Of a stretch of DNA of 64,000 nucleotides, positions 25,701 through 35,282 are shown piece after piece (position 1 is the first letter of the stretch; every line of letters starts with the position of its first letter). The notes beneath the pieces are model-generated. The model ran no database searches. It was not told the DNA's origin and saw nothing but the letters and a program-made list of their open reading frames with translations. This stretch comes from Uloborus plumipes (Eukaryota > Arthropoda > Arachnida > Araneae > Uloboridae). Both the position numbers and the translations under genes were made by a program. The stretch is taken from the NCBI GenBank assembly GCA_038373865.1, contig JAXGGA010002894.1, forward strand, positions 1 to 64,000, in the 5' to 3' direction.

Positions 25701-26964
25701 ATTTCTGCAGGATCGCGTTACCAAACCCGGACAACGAGACCATGGGACCAACTGGAAGGTAAAACCTTTCAAACAAAAAAAAAAGAATTTTTGAAATCGA
25801 TCCAGGCGTCTTTGAGTGTTCTTATAACATACATTAAAAAAAAATTCTCCGACGAATTGTATAATTTCCTCTTTCGTTGAAGTTGGTTAAAAATGGACCA
25901 ATGAATTGAAATAAAATAAAATGTAAAGCATATAGGTATGGCTTAGATCATTGGAACTAATAAATTTGCTTTTCACGCACAAGCGGGTGTGAGGAAAAAG
26001 AACATAACGAGTTTGTCTAACAGGAAACAAAGCTTCCTATCACCTCTAACTGCTCTCTGAAAAAAATCTATTTATCCCACAAAAACACTTTTTATAAAAG
26101 CAACACAGTAATGAAACTTTCAAAAGAATAATCCAATTAAACATCTTCTAGGGCCAATGATGTACAGTAAAAGTTTGTTTATCGTGCCTGCGGAAAAATA
26201 GGGCTTTCTAAAAAGGTGGTTTTAGATTTAACCCATTGATGCCTAGCGTCCCTTTTTAGGGACGGTCCAAAAAGTGTGTCTGAAATTTCCAAAAATGAGC
26301 ATTTTAACCAAATAATTGTGTTCAATTATTACTTTGGTGTTGTTTCAATTCATTATTAACAGATTGCCGCACAAAACCGTTGTAAAGTGTGCTCTGTAGC
26401 CATTTTATTGATCTTAATCCAGAATTACATTGTCTTCCAAATCGAATATGATAAAAATAACTTTTCTCTAAGTCAAACACATGCATACCAGGTTTGCATC
26501 AAAAATGAAGCAACTATTATAGCATTAATGCATACTGCAAAAATTCAACATGCAAGTAAATTATTCTTAAATCTTTCAAAGGTGACCAATAAATAATTAT
26601 CACATGCTCAGGGGAACACCCCCTCCAAATGATATCCAAAAAAAAAAACCCTCTCAACTTACCCCCCCCCCCCCCCAATTGGAATGGCACTATCTGCGCC
26701 ATGGACTAAATTCTAATGAAAAAACTATGTAATTAAAAAAATTTTACAGGGTGAAAATGGTGTCAGAAAAGTGCTTCAAATTCTGCGAGATGAATTCCAG
26801 CTAGCAATGGGTTTGCTCGGTAAGTTACCCCTGTTCTACTTATTTTATTATCTGGTTAGAGATTTTAGTTCCTAAATAACTGCTCCCATTTTTCAGGTTG
26901 CGCTTCTGTTGATGAAGTAAAATCTTTTATGGTCGTCAGAGAAGAATTTTACTCGCGATTGTAA
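13606..26964 (+). CDS. HAO1: (S)-2-hydroxyacid oxidase (HAO1 / glycolate oxidase family), 8 exons, complete
   Basis: FMN-dependent peroxisomal enzyme that oxidises 2-hydroxyacids such as glycolate to 2-oxoacids with release of H2O2. Exons are 13606-13742, 14862-15013, 16458-16713, 17544-17716, 24005-24096, 25259-25417, 26750-26819 and 26897-26964. Their lengths sum to 1107 bp with matching phases, giving 368 aa against 370 for human HAO1. Residues expected from the family are present: Tyr26 in DYYKSGA, Tyr132 in QLYIYKDR, Lys235 in PIIVKG, His259 and Arg262 in [10 protein letters not shown], and the FMN-phosphate region [13 protein letters not shown]. The C-terminus SRL is a canonical type 1 peroxisomal targeting signal. 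The start ATG (AAGATGAG) aligns residue for residue with the family N-terminus. Oddities: the Trp expected at position 110 is Leu, the exon 2 donor is weak, and transposons flank exon 3. The HAO1/HAO2 split is a vertebrate matter, so the protein could equally be called HAO2-like. Identity is very secure; splice boundaries come from homology and consensus. Confidence 0.95.
14339..14690 (+). mobile_element. tRNA-derived SINE-like repeat (HAO intron 1)
   Basis: The head has an A-box-like TGTATTGGTTAAGACGC and B-box-like GATCAAACC at tRNA spacing, followed by a GGGGCATGTAAAAGATCCCC body. Tail not sharply defined. Confidence 0.45.
14862..15013 (+). CDS. HAO1: Hydroxyacid oxidase exon 2
   Basis: Acceptor is tgcttttag|G. 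It encodes residues 46-96 ([11 protein letters not shown] to GEEATVR) plus one base of codon 97, and includes the FMN-site segment [14 protein letters not shown]. The homology-supported donor G|gtgcga is weak; a better-looking gtaaga lies 7 nt upstream but would break the frame. Confidence 0.9.
16178..16423 (+). mobile_element. MITE, ACTGCCGTGCTAAGC family, copy 2 (HAO intron 2)
   Basis: 246 bp with termini ACTGCCGTGCTAAGCAC and GCGCTTAGCACGGCAGT, flanked by TA-rich sequence. It ends 34 nt before hydroxyacid oxidase exon 3, so it occupies or displaces the normal branch-point neighbourhood. Confidence 0.8.
16458..16713 (+). CDS. HAO1: Hydroxyacid oxidase exon 3
   Basis: Acceptor is cttcccatag|GA and donor AAG|gtacag. 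It encodes residues 97-182, including Leu110 (Trp in glycolate oxidases), Tyr132 and the [10 protein letters not shown] segment. A MITE ends 34 nt upstream of the exon and a second element begins 12 nt after it. Confidence 0.93.
16726..16881 (+). mobile_element. Foldback element family, copy 1 (short form, HAO intron 3)
   Basis: Runs from ATGCAATACACCGCCAACTC to GGCGGTTACTCACTGCTTTAT and is flanked by ACAGCAGAAT on both sides (16716-16725, 16882-16891). It contains module A and the terminal B' module only. The left duplication begins at the third base of the intron, right after the exon 3 donor GT. Confidence 0.8.
16950..17010 (+). mobile_element. hAT-like terminal fragment
   Basis: GGGGGTGTCCAAACTATGGC and CCGCGGGCCAAAAGTGGCC resemble the ends of widespread hAT/Charlie-type elements (CAGGGGTGTCCAAAC...). 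Only one end recognised. Confidence 0.4.
17544..17716 (+). CDS. HAO1: Hydroxyacid oxidase exon 4
   Basis: Acceptor is ttcattgacag|A and donor CTG ACT G|gtaattt. It encodes residues 182-240, from [11 protein letters not shown] to PIIVKGVLT. The variable loop-4 region comes first, then the strand carrying active-site Lys235. Confidence 0.93.
18310..23895. mobile_element. Large inverted-repeat insertion in hydroxyacid oxidase intron 4
   Basis: Arms of about 570 bp (18310-18885 and 23300-23895) are inverted copies sharing many blocks, such as GATTGGGATCTCAATGGGAT and GTACCCCTTGAGGTAAT. The outer ends share TCAAGTGATCCAA, and the right end continues to CCACGTCAAG. The 4.4-kb core has no recognisable gene. 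A non-autonomous foldback transposon is the simplest reading, but I did not find a clear target duplication. Confidence 0.6.
18890..23300. other. Anomalous core of the intron-4 insertion
   Basis: Composition is unlike the rest of the window. There is a C-rich stretch (19420-19500), A then T homopolymers (19960-20120), a long purine-rich strand (21300-21960 and 22290-22480), and G-runs (23085-23240). The short ORFs here are low-complexity by-products. Either a degenerate simple-sequence region or unreliable consensus between the inverted arms. Confidence 0.6.
24005..24096 (+). CDS. HAO1: Hydroxyacid oxidase exon 5 (catalytic His)
   Basis: Acceptor is cattttcag|CT and donor TCC ACA|gtgagt. It encodes residues 240-270 with the family signature [14 protein letters not shown], holding catalytic His259 and substrate-carboxylate-binding Arg262. 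The intron before it is 6288 bp and carries a large inverted-repeat insertion. Confidence 0.95.
24150..24440 (+). mobile_element. SINE-like element with CAA tail (HAO intron 5)
   Basis: The head GGCCGGCCACCTTGCCAATT is followed by GGGATCGGATCCCGGC, a body with AATTGGTGTTGTGATGTTAA and CACCAAATGGCGGTAC, and a (CAA)n tail at 24423-24437. Typical layout of an arthropod tRNA-derived SINE. Confidence 0.5.
25259..25417 (+). CDS. HAO1: Hydroxyacid oxidase exon 6 (FMN phosphate site)
   Basis: Acceptor is catctttcag|ATC and donor CAC AGC|gtaagt. Exactly 53 codons (residues 271-323), phase 0 at both ends. It includes [20 protein letters not shown] and RPVLWGLA, which form the flavin phosphate-binding end of the barrel. 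Confidence 0.94.
25436..25840 (+). repeat. Direct duplication with intron-acceptor-like starts (HAO intron 6)
   Basis: Two units (25453 on and 25689 on) begin CTATTTCCTTC.ATTTCTGCAG followed by GATC.CGTTA and CC.TGGGACAAACTGGAA-like sequence, then TCTTTGAGT..TCTTATAAC. Each has a good-looking splice acceptor, but what follows is not open or recognisable protein. Confidence 0.5.
26750..26819 (+). CDS. HAO1: Hydroxyacid oxidase exon 7
   Basis: Acceptor is ttttacag|GGT and donor CTC G|gtaagtt. It encodes residues 324-346, [16 protein letters not shown] and on to GLL, matching the C-terminal helices of the family. Confidence 0.93.
26897..26964 (+). CDS. HAO1: Hydroxyacid oxidase exon 8 with PTS1 end
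   Basis: Acceptor is catttttcag|GT. It encodes residues 347-368, [11 protein letters not shown] to EEFYSRL, then TAA at 26962-26964. The final SRL is a peroxisomal targeting tripeptide. Confidence 0.93.
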
Positions 26965-27167
26965 GTAAAATCCTTCACAAGATTTGAGATTTCTGGCAAA
27001 ATGAAGAAAAATGATACAGGCTTGCTTATGAACGAAGTGGCCTTTTTAGAAATATATTTTCAAGGAAACAGTAGATAATGATATAGGAAATCCACAATAT
27101 TTTTTATGTGATAACTTTAAATATGTACAGACGGCCACATTTGGGACTGAAGAAATTATTTGAAGTA

Positions 27168-27173
27168 AATAAA
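27168..27173 (+). promoter_or_regulatory. Candidate poly(A) signal of the hydroxyacid oxidase gene
   Basis: AATAAA lies 204 nt after the HAO stop codon and is the first hexamer I noticed in the 3' UTR. In A+T-rich DNA such a hexamer is common by chance. Confidence 0.35.
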
Positions 27174-27421
27174 TGAAAGCATCAACTTCTTTTCTTGCTC
27201 ACATGTACTGAACTCACTACATTTACGCATATCAGAGAGTAGTTGAATTTGAAAATCCGCTTTGTATTGTAAAAATTACTTATTTTTATTTAAGTTTCCA
27301 CTGTTTCAAAACTCATAGATTATTCTTATGCATATTAGAATTTAAAGCTATTTCAGAATGTTTTATTATACAACATTTAGCATCTTGAGATTCTCAAAGC
27401 CTAGGATTATGAAAGCCTAGA

Positions 27422-27613
27422 ATGAATCCTCCCTGTGTTGTTACCCGACTCCATGCTGTGTTGAGAACAGAGGACATGCCAAAATATTTGTTAACTGATA
27501 TTACCATGGAGGAAGAGGCGGAACTTGCTAACATTGCCAGGGATGGCAGAACAATTAGCACCATCCCTGAGTTTGACTTCAGAGATGTGCATTTACTTGA
27601 TGTATACAATTAG
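27422..27613 (+). CDS. Unidentified 63-aa ORF, possible terminal exon or retrocopy fragment
   Basis: ATG to TAG reads as ordinary non-repetitive protein: it starts MNPPCVVTRLHAVLRTED and ends PEFDFRDVHLLDVYN, with an acidic MEEEAELA stretch. Composition is more balanced than the surrounding A+T-rich DNA. An AG acceptor (aaagcctag) lies directly before the ATG and AATAAA occurs near 27834, so it could be a 3' terminal exon. It is 458 bp after the hydroxyacid oxidase stop and unlike that family. Function unknown. Confidence 0.3.
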   Translation: MNPPCVVTRLHAVLRTEDMPKYLLTDITMEEEAELANIARDGRTISTIPEFDFRDVHLLDVYN

Positions 27614-28302
27614 AGATTGCACAGTTAAGAATGCTATAGTGGCAATGAAATTATAACTAAAAACTTGAAGCAGTAAAATTAAGTGCAACTATGCTGTGTG
27701 CATGACTGTACTTGAATGACTGAAACAGAAATATCAAAACTATGAATTTATTTCACATTTTAACTTCCGCTTAAAATTTGAACATAGTTACAGTAACACC
27801 AGAAAATTGTTACAAACTTACATAGTACTAAGTAATAAAAACACATAAAAAAATCCTTGTATCTATACATAAATAGATAGTTGCTTTAAGTGAAGTAATA
27901 TTAACAGAGCAATATATAAATCACTTCATAAATACCTTAGTGGTGCTAATAATCAACAAAGCAGAACATAGATCTGCTCCAGCAATCCTTTAATAAAACT
28001 GTCAACAAAGCAATTCTTCTCACAAATATATACTGCGGGGTTAATGCTACAAGTAGGTAACAACAATTCAGTTTTTTCCGTACTGCTTCAAAGATAACAT
28101 ATGTAATGTTCTTTTTTTTTTTTTTTTAAATTTTATTGGAATGTGAATACTTGATTTGTATGTTATTAACCAACAATTTCATAATTTTTTTAATTAGAAA
28201 TATTAATGCCTTCTTTTGAGCAAAAACTTTCAACAAAACTGAAGCATTTTATTTTTTACAAAATTGTAATTACTTAGTTGTAGTAATCAACCAACAATCT
28301 GT
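27614..28302. other. Intergenic or 3' UTR, A+T-rich
   Basis: Follows the 63-aa ORF. AATAAA near 27834; otherwise no gene or repeat recognised. Confidence 0.5.
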
Positions 28303-28622
28303 ATGCAATACACCGCCAACTCGGCTATTTCGATCCATGGACTGCAGTTTCGTGCTTATTCTGCACTCATCAGCATGGAATACGAAAGTAGCCGAGTTGG
28401 AGGCAAAAATCCTCTTATAGAGCAAAGAGAGCAAAAAAAAACCTGGCTAATGTGAAATTAGAATACCAGCGACCGCACATGGGAACGGTACAACTCGCAA
28501 ATATTAATGCAGAGCTCGGGTATAAAGCAGTGAGTAACTGCCCCTAAGCAAGGGCTAAGGCAGGAACATGCAATTGTTCCTGCCTTAGCCCTTGCTTAGG
28601 GGCGGTTACTCACTGCTTTATA
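28303..28622 (+). mobile_element. Foldback element family, copy 2 (A-B-B' form)
   Basis: Same ends as copy 1, flanked by CAACAATCTGT and CAACAATATGT. It has a middle region and then a long hairpin made of B (AAAGCAGTGAGTAACTGCCC) and its inverse B'. Confidence 0.75.
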
Positions 28623-28687
28623 CAACAATATGTAATCAAGCAAAGGATCACTCTTATTTGACACGTTTTTATAATATGTATCTATCT

Positions 28688-28688
28688 A

Positions 28689-28731
<43 letters not shown>

Positions 28732-28760
28732 TTGTGTGTATGTATATGTGTGTTTGTATA
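28688..28760. repeat. TA/TG microsatellite
   Basis: (TA)n followed by (TG)n and related TATG repeats. Confidence 0.9.
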
Positions 28761-31700
28761 AATGATCATTTTTTGTAAGAAAGAATACATAAACCTATGA
28801 AGTGTTGGAACAAAAATGCATAGGAGACAAGATTGTTTATATACATTAATAATTCATTGAAATAAAATGTTGCATTATAAAAATTGAGAAATTCATACTA
28901 CCATAACATAAAATATAAATATAGCTCAAAGTCTCCAGCAGGCTATAAATTATAACCATAGAAAGTAGGTTAAATATTTTAGATCAACAAGATAAAATAT
29001 CAAAGGAAGAAAAAGTAACTTATAATCCAATGTGAATATTTTACTATTAAAGGTAAGATAAAATTTCCTACTGCATTGTATGAAAAATACACAGAATTTT
29101 ATGCAACAGACAATTTAAAGCTCTTTTGGAATTCTTGTCAGATTGCTCACTTCAATTTTGATTTAGAATTTTCTGATGAAGATAAAAACTACAAAAACTA
29201 ATTTGTGATTTGATTTTACTTCTCTAAGGTTAAAATAAAAATAATAATCTAAAAAAAGATTATACACTAAAAAATATGGCAGAAATAATATATTAAGTCA
29301 TTTAATATCTATCACAAAGTTTTTTGATACAATATCAACAAACACAGAAGAATCAATAAAAGCATATTAAATTCTTGATTTAAAAAAGGAATTTTCTAGG
29401 GAAATTCACAATTGATATACTACATTCATTAAGGAAAAAATCAAAGAAGGAGATTCAGGTAAGAAAACAAAACTTATAACTAAAACAGCCATAACTATAA
29501 AAGTGAAAGAAAAATGAAAAATTAAGAGTTAACAAAACTAAAAATTATTAAACATAACAGCTATCCAAAAAAAAATTTTAAACACTTGGAAAAGTCTTTT
29601 TTTTTTTTTTTGTAATCACTTCATTATGTTGTATATGTTTATAAGGTTAGATAAATAACTTCAAGAAAAGAGATTCCAATGTGTAGGGAGTAACAGAATA
29701 GGATCTCATTAGTTCATCACTTAGTGTTTGCACATAGCTGTAAGAGAATATCAGAAAGTCATAAATAAGATTATTTTTTTTTAAACTGCGATACTGTATA
29801 CAGTATAAACATGAATTTCATTTATATTAATCTCTACAGTTTAACAGGATAAAGCAACATTTATGAAACATAAAAAAAAATTATTCATTTATATAATACT
29901 ATTAACAAAAGTTATAAAAGAGCATCATAACGAATTATAAAAAGAAATAGTTTTTAAATACACATCAAATGAACAGAATAAGTAAGTATGTTTATACTGA
30001 AGCTTTTAACAACGAATTATAAAAAGAAATAGTTTTTAAATACACATCAAATGAACAGAATAAGTAAGTATGTTTATACTGAAGCTTTTAACAAGATTTT
30101 ATAGAAGTTAACAGTCAAAAATTCTAAATAAAAATTCAACAGTTAATATGCAAAATATTACACTTGGTAAAAATATACTGCGAGAAACTTTCTGCATGTG
30201 AAAACATTAAAAGAAAAAAAATGCAAATTGCATAAAAGCATACAAAACTAGTGAGAATGCTTTGATTCAGTGCATATTGATATAGTAACTATTCATAGTC
30301 TTTTCACTTTAACTTCAAAAAATTAAAATTAAATAGTAAGATATAACAAAGATAAATTTTATAGCAACATTTATTTTGACAAAAGTGCAAAATAAAATTT
30401 ATGGCACAACAAAAATTGTTTTGCATAATTGCACATAGAACAACAATGCATTCAGGGTTCTACCCTTATTAACAACTAACAGAAACAATTCTTAGTTGAA
30501 AGCTAATGAACAATTTTATTTCAAAAGTATAACAAAATATCTAATTGTTTCTTAAAGAAAAAAGCTCTCCCCCACTTTCAACGCAAATGTCTTTATGTAG
30601 TACATATTCTGAAAATAATTTCCAACACTGAGAATCACAGATGAATATTTTATAACACCAAATATTCATAATTTTACTCAGGCTGAACATTTGCAGATTA
30701 CTTAACTACTTATATTTTTACATATATCACCAGTAGAATAAAGGATGTTATCAAAAAATGTTTTTATAAAATATGTGAACTTTGAAGCATAGTGAAAACA
30801 AAAAAGAAAAAAAATCACAGAACTGAGCAGCTTTATATTAAAGAACTAAAACTAATGCACAATAGAGTGATAACTAAAATTCCAACAGCATATTACGTTA
30901 TTAGCACATTATAAATGAGACCTGCATAACCAGAGTCAACAAAAATAGCCTTAGGTTACAACTATATACTAGTAAAGAGATAATTTAACATTGTATATGC
31001 AATAATACACCAAAACAAAAAAATATTCAATTGTAATCTGATGAATATTTAAACTTAATGTAAAACAAGTCATAAAGGTAAACAACAAATTAAAAAATAT
31101 TATAAAGAATTAGTTTATATAATTAAAAAGTCAATTACATGCATGAAAACCACTGAATTTGTACAACTAGTACATGAAAGTCAAGATAAAGCAAAGAAAA
31201 TATTTACAGAATAAAATAGTAAGTAAGAATTTCAAAATATTCACTAAAAACTTTTTTGCATTTGTTACAATGTACAATATAGTAAAAGTGATGTCAGATA
31301 GATTTCATAATGTAATAAATTTTTGAAAATAAATGCTAAAAAAATTAAGCGACTTGCATAATTAGTTCTTAAAGCAAAATAAACAAGTAAGCGAGAACAT
31401 AGAAAAAGGAAATGCTATAGTTGTTAAAAATGTTCATCTTTTCTAGAAGATAATTAGGTGATGTTACATATCCCATTACTCTTACCTTATGGCATCTGAT
31501 TTATGAATGGTAGCTTATGCACTATTAATTTATATAACAAGTTTTAAAACAATGAAATAAAATTATCTTTTATTAAAACAAATTTCAAGTGCAAAATTTA
31601 AGAAGTGAAAATTTCACATCAAATATTATATCTTCAAAAACATATGTAAAAAAACCTAAACATAGAAGAAATAAGATCACTTAGCACCAAAATAAACTTT

Positions 31701-31764
31701 AGCATTGAAAATAAGAATATATACATATACAAAATACTATGCACATCAAAGCTATAAATCATAG
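28761..31764. other. Long A+T-rich region between the convergent genes
   Basis: No ORF of note on either strand. Apart from the 82-bp duplication I see nothing I can support. It may include long 3' UTR sequence of NTAN1. Confidence 0.5.
29929..30092. repeat. Perfect 82-bp tandem duplication
   Basis: 29929-30010 and 30011-30092 read identically from AACGAATTATAAAAAG to GAAGCTTTTAAC. A recent duplication or an assembly duplication. Non-coding. Confidence 0.95.
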
Positions 31765-33391
31765 CATGAGCTAATATTTAGAAAAGTGCCAATTTGAGTC
31801 CCAAGTGAATTTTCACTAGTATTTCAATAACTAGTTAAAAAAATAATTTTCCCCAGAAAAAAGATAAATTTTGCTTTCATTTCATTTAATAACATCAGAA
31901 AAAAAAATATTTTTTTCTTCAGAAAATATTGTTTTTATACATCAAAAATCATATCGGTAACGTGTCCCAAGTAGCAAAGCTTAGCATGCAAACAGGTCAT
32001 GCGCACTTTCTAACTTCCCAAAAAAACGCACTTGTACAAAAAACGATTCTATTTTTACCCCTTTGTTAATATTTTACTTCATTTTTGTTTTAATCGATTC
32101 CTGATTTTCTAGCCGATGCGAAATAAGCGTGTCCCAAGTTCCGCCGTCAGAGTGGTAACAATAACTTCCGATCTATGTTTAGGCTTCCAAAATCATTTCC
32201 TGCACCTATACCACGTGATACTGAGTACCTGGTGGGATGTTTTATCGAATCGTAATTAAAAATTTGCATTTCTGCATCTAAAATTGTAGGTAAGATTTTT
32301 TAAAGTGATTTTATAAAATGTGTGTCATTTGAGTCATCAGATCGGTAACACGCTCTAAAATGCGCAGTTTTTATTATTTTAAAAATTATTTTATATATAA
32401 GTATAGTCCTTTATTACAAGTGAAAAAACCACGTGTTTGATTTTGGTTTAGTGCGATCGACTCGGAAATAAAAAAAAAACTTTGTCAGTTTGTCAGATCG
32501 GTAACAGTCAGAGCGGTAACATTGAAAAACAGCGAATATGTTACAGAACTAACTCACACGTTTCAGAATTATAAAAAGCAAAAATCATAGGTTTTAGCCA
32601 TATATATTGAATATTTTTGTTCTTAAAAAATGAAAAGCAATGAGTTTTAGTACAATTGCTTCATTTGTGGTTTGTATGACCTAACAATAGAAGTTAGTAA
32701 AATAAGAAAAATTGACACTGCAGAAATTAAGTTAATTAATTATTATTATTTTATTTATTTATTTATTTATTTTTGGTGCTTCAATTTCTCATAACTTCGT
32801 TAAATAACTAGATAATAACTAGCATGCTAAATTTGACTTTCTGATCAAGAAATTAAATTTCCTGCAACTAATTAAAGAAAAGCAAGCAGCAGCGTTGTGT
32901 GTTGAAAAAGTTGAAGTTGTGTGTTGTTTCAAAACAAAACAAATGTTTTATTAGCTTGGATTTGGTAATCTCATAATTTATTTTATCTAAAAACCTTATC
33001 GCTCATTTTTATTTCCAAGAAATGCTTTTTTTAAATGAATTTTGATTTTTTAGCCTAATATATATATTTTAATGTAATTATCTTAAATCTATGTTAAAAA
33101 TGCAAGGAAATGATATCATATTTAGAGATGTTAACGAAGACTGAAAGCATAAACTCAAATATGTAGCTCATATTAACATCAGATCTGTAACATTCATCAG
33201 ATCTGTAACGGCTTAAAAGTGAGTAATCTCAGGAGGGGGTAAATAACTTCTTTGACCTCCCCCCTTTTATTTTCTGGCATTTAGACCCAATTTAGACTTA
33301 AAATCCAATATTAGTTTTTTTCTGCAAAAAAAATTTTTTTTCAAAAAACTCCAACTTCAAATTGGCACTTTTCTAAATATTGGCTCGCATG
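31765..33391. mobile_element. Non-autonomous inverted-repeat element with repeated CGGTAAC motifs
   Basis: Left end CATGAGCTAATATTTAGAAA followed by AGTGCCAATTTGA is the near-inverse of the right end (TCAAATTGGCACTTTTCTAA, then ATATTGGCTCGCATG). Inside, GATCGGTAAC-like motifs recur at about 31954, 32150, 32340, 32495, 32510, 33185 and 33199. No transposase. Confidence 0.55.
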
Positions 33392-35111
33392 TAAAAAGAA
33401 TATAAATTTCCGTATCATTTTGTAGTAATGAAAAGACTAATGGTAATATTAAATTATGCATTCACTTTTTTATACTAAAGAGATATTGTTAGATTTGTAA
33501 ATTTCTCTTGGTTAGTTTAACCAATACAAAAATGTAAAAGATAAACCAGAAAGCAAGTTTAGATTGGTCCGAATTTGCCTATCAATTCCTAGTTATCATG
33601 AAAGTCCTCCAGAATTTTTAATTCTATCACAATTATAAATTATTTATTTCTTTGAAAAAAATTTTAATAAAAACTTAAAGAGAAAAATATACAATATAGT
33701 AAATGGATATTTTTAAAAAAGTGTAATGTTAAGGAGCTTAAAGATTATTGATCATACGAAACAAAAACAATAAATAAGAATAAAGGAAAGAAAAAAAAAA
33801 TATTATTGGCAGTTAAAACTTTAAAAAAGAAAAATCACATTATTATTAATAAATATACAAGCCAAATGAAAAATAACTATGTTTTTGAGAATGGTTACAG
33901 TAATTTCAGTTGGCATAATAACGCCATGAATTATAAGTAGATGAAACATTGGATATTAAACAAAGCAAAGTGCATTCACTCAACTTCATCAGCTATTATA
34001 CATTAATAGTACATACAAGTACAACAAATTTAATGGGGCCTCCCTCGGTGCTGACTTGGCTATAGTGTAAGTAATTTGAGTAATAAACTTTAGTTAGTAC
34101 TTAAGCACTAACCCAAGAACTTACAAAAACGGAATTAAAAAAAATTTAGATACAAGGAAAAATAATAAGAAATGCTTACACTTCAATATAAAAAAAAATG
34201 CTAAGATTTAACAAAACAAAATAGAATTTTAATGATTCGTTGTAATGAAAGATTATTTTTTAGCTGAATCTTCTGTTACATCTGAATTCAATCTATAATG
34301 ATGAAATAAATGCTTTGGGTATCAAAAAAAAAAACATAGCTTTTTTTTACACCTTTGATATAGATAGTGATTAAGTTCAAATTGTTAAGAGAATCATGTT
34401 AAAAAAAGGGGGGGGGGAGAGTTTAAATTGTTGAGCACTTTATCAAAAAGTTCGAAATTTGGGTCCTATTTTACACCATAAACAATGTGTGATAAAAAAA
34501 AATTGCAATTTAATAGATTACATTTTAAAATACTTTTCTGAAGGGATTTTGTTGAAAGGATGAATCTTAATACATTATATTTTTTCTTCTTCTCTAGAAC
34601 ACTACATTCAAAGAACAAGAATTTATACCTTGTTCATTATTTGTTTTGTGAGATAAAAATGTCAAGAATCATGAAAGTCTAAAATCAGCTGCCAATAAAA
34701 CTTGGCTGCCTTTTACAGACATAAAAAACTGCATCTCACTAATTATGAATGACAAAATGGTGAAAGTTCAGAAAATCTCAAATTCAATCATTTTTAAATA
34801 ACTCATTGTTCTGTTATTCGTTACATGGCAAATCAAAAGAAAAATGTCTCTAAACAATTCCGCCAAATGATACACATATGGCTGCCCATAGAATATCTCC
34901 CAAGCAAAATAAAATATGACATTAAACAATACATGACAAAATATTAAACAATTCTGTAAAATAAATTGCCCTGTTTGAACACTGCACAGCATATGAAAAT
35001 ATATTTCAACCAATATCTAAAACTTGCAACATTTTTAAATATACTTTAAGAAGCGCTTTGCAAAATACACATCTCTTAATTGAATATATATGGCCGGAAG
35101 AAACGATTTCA
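33392..35111. other. A+T-rich sequence downstream of NTAN1
   Basis: Probable NTAN1 3' UTR and spacer. No AATAAA in the - orientation was found close to the stop; ATTAAA (read - strand) occurs near 34508 and 34028. No other feature seen. Confidence 0.4.
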
Positions 35112-35282
35112 TCAGTAACAAACCCTAACCCAGTTTCCAGATTCATCTTTTTGGTAAAAATGAGGTCGATTGTCTGGAAATACAGTGATACCAGGAAAAG
35201 GGTTTTGCTGAATATATTTCAGAGCTGCACGAACTTGTAGCACAAAACTAGGGGGCTCGACTTCTGGTGACGTCGAGAGGTG
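35112..35282 (-). CDS. NTAN1: NTAN1 exon 11 (C-terminus)
   Basis: 171 bp including TGA. It encodes HLSTSPEVEPPSFVLQVRAA, continues through NPFPGITVF and ends NWVRVCY. It aligns along its whole length with the human C-terminus LSTSPLAEPPHFVEHIRS and onward. Confidence 0.95.
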   Translation of the reverse strand, partial: HLSTSPEVEPPSFVLQVRAALKYIQQNPFPGITVFPDNRPHFYQKDESGNWVRVCY

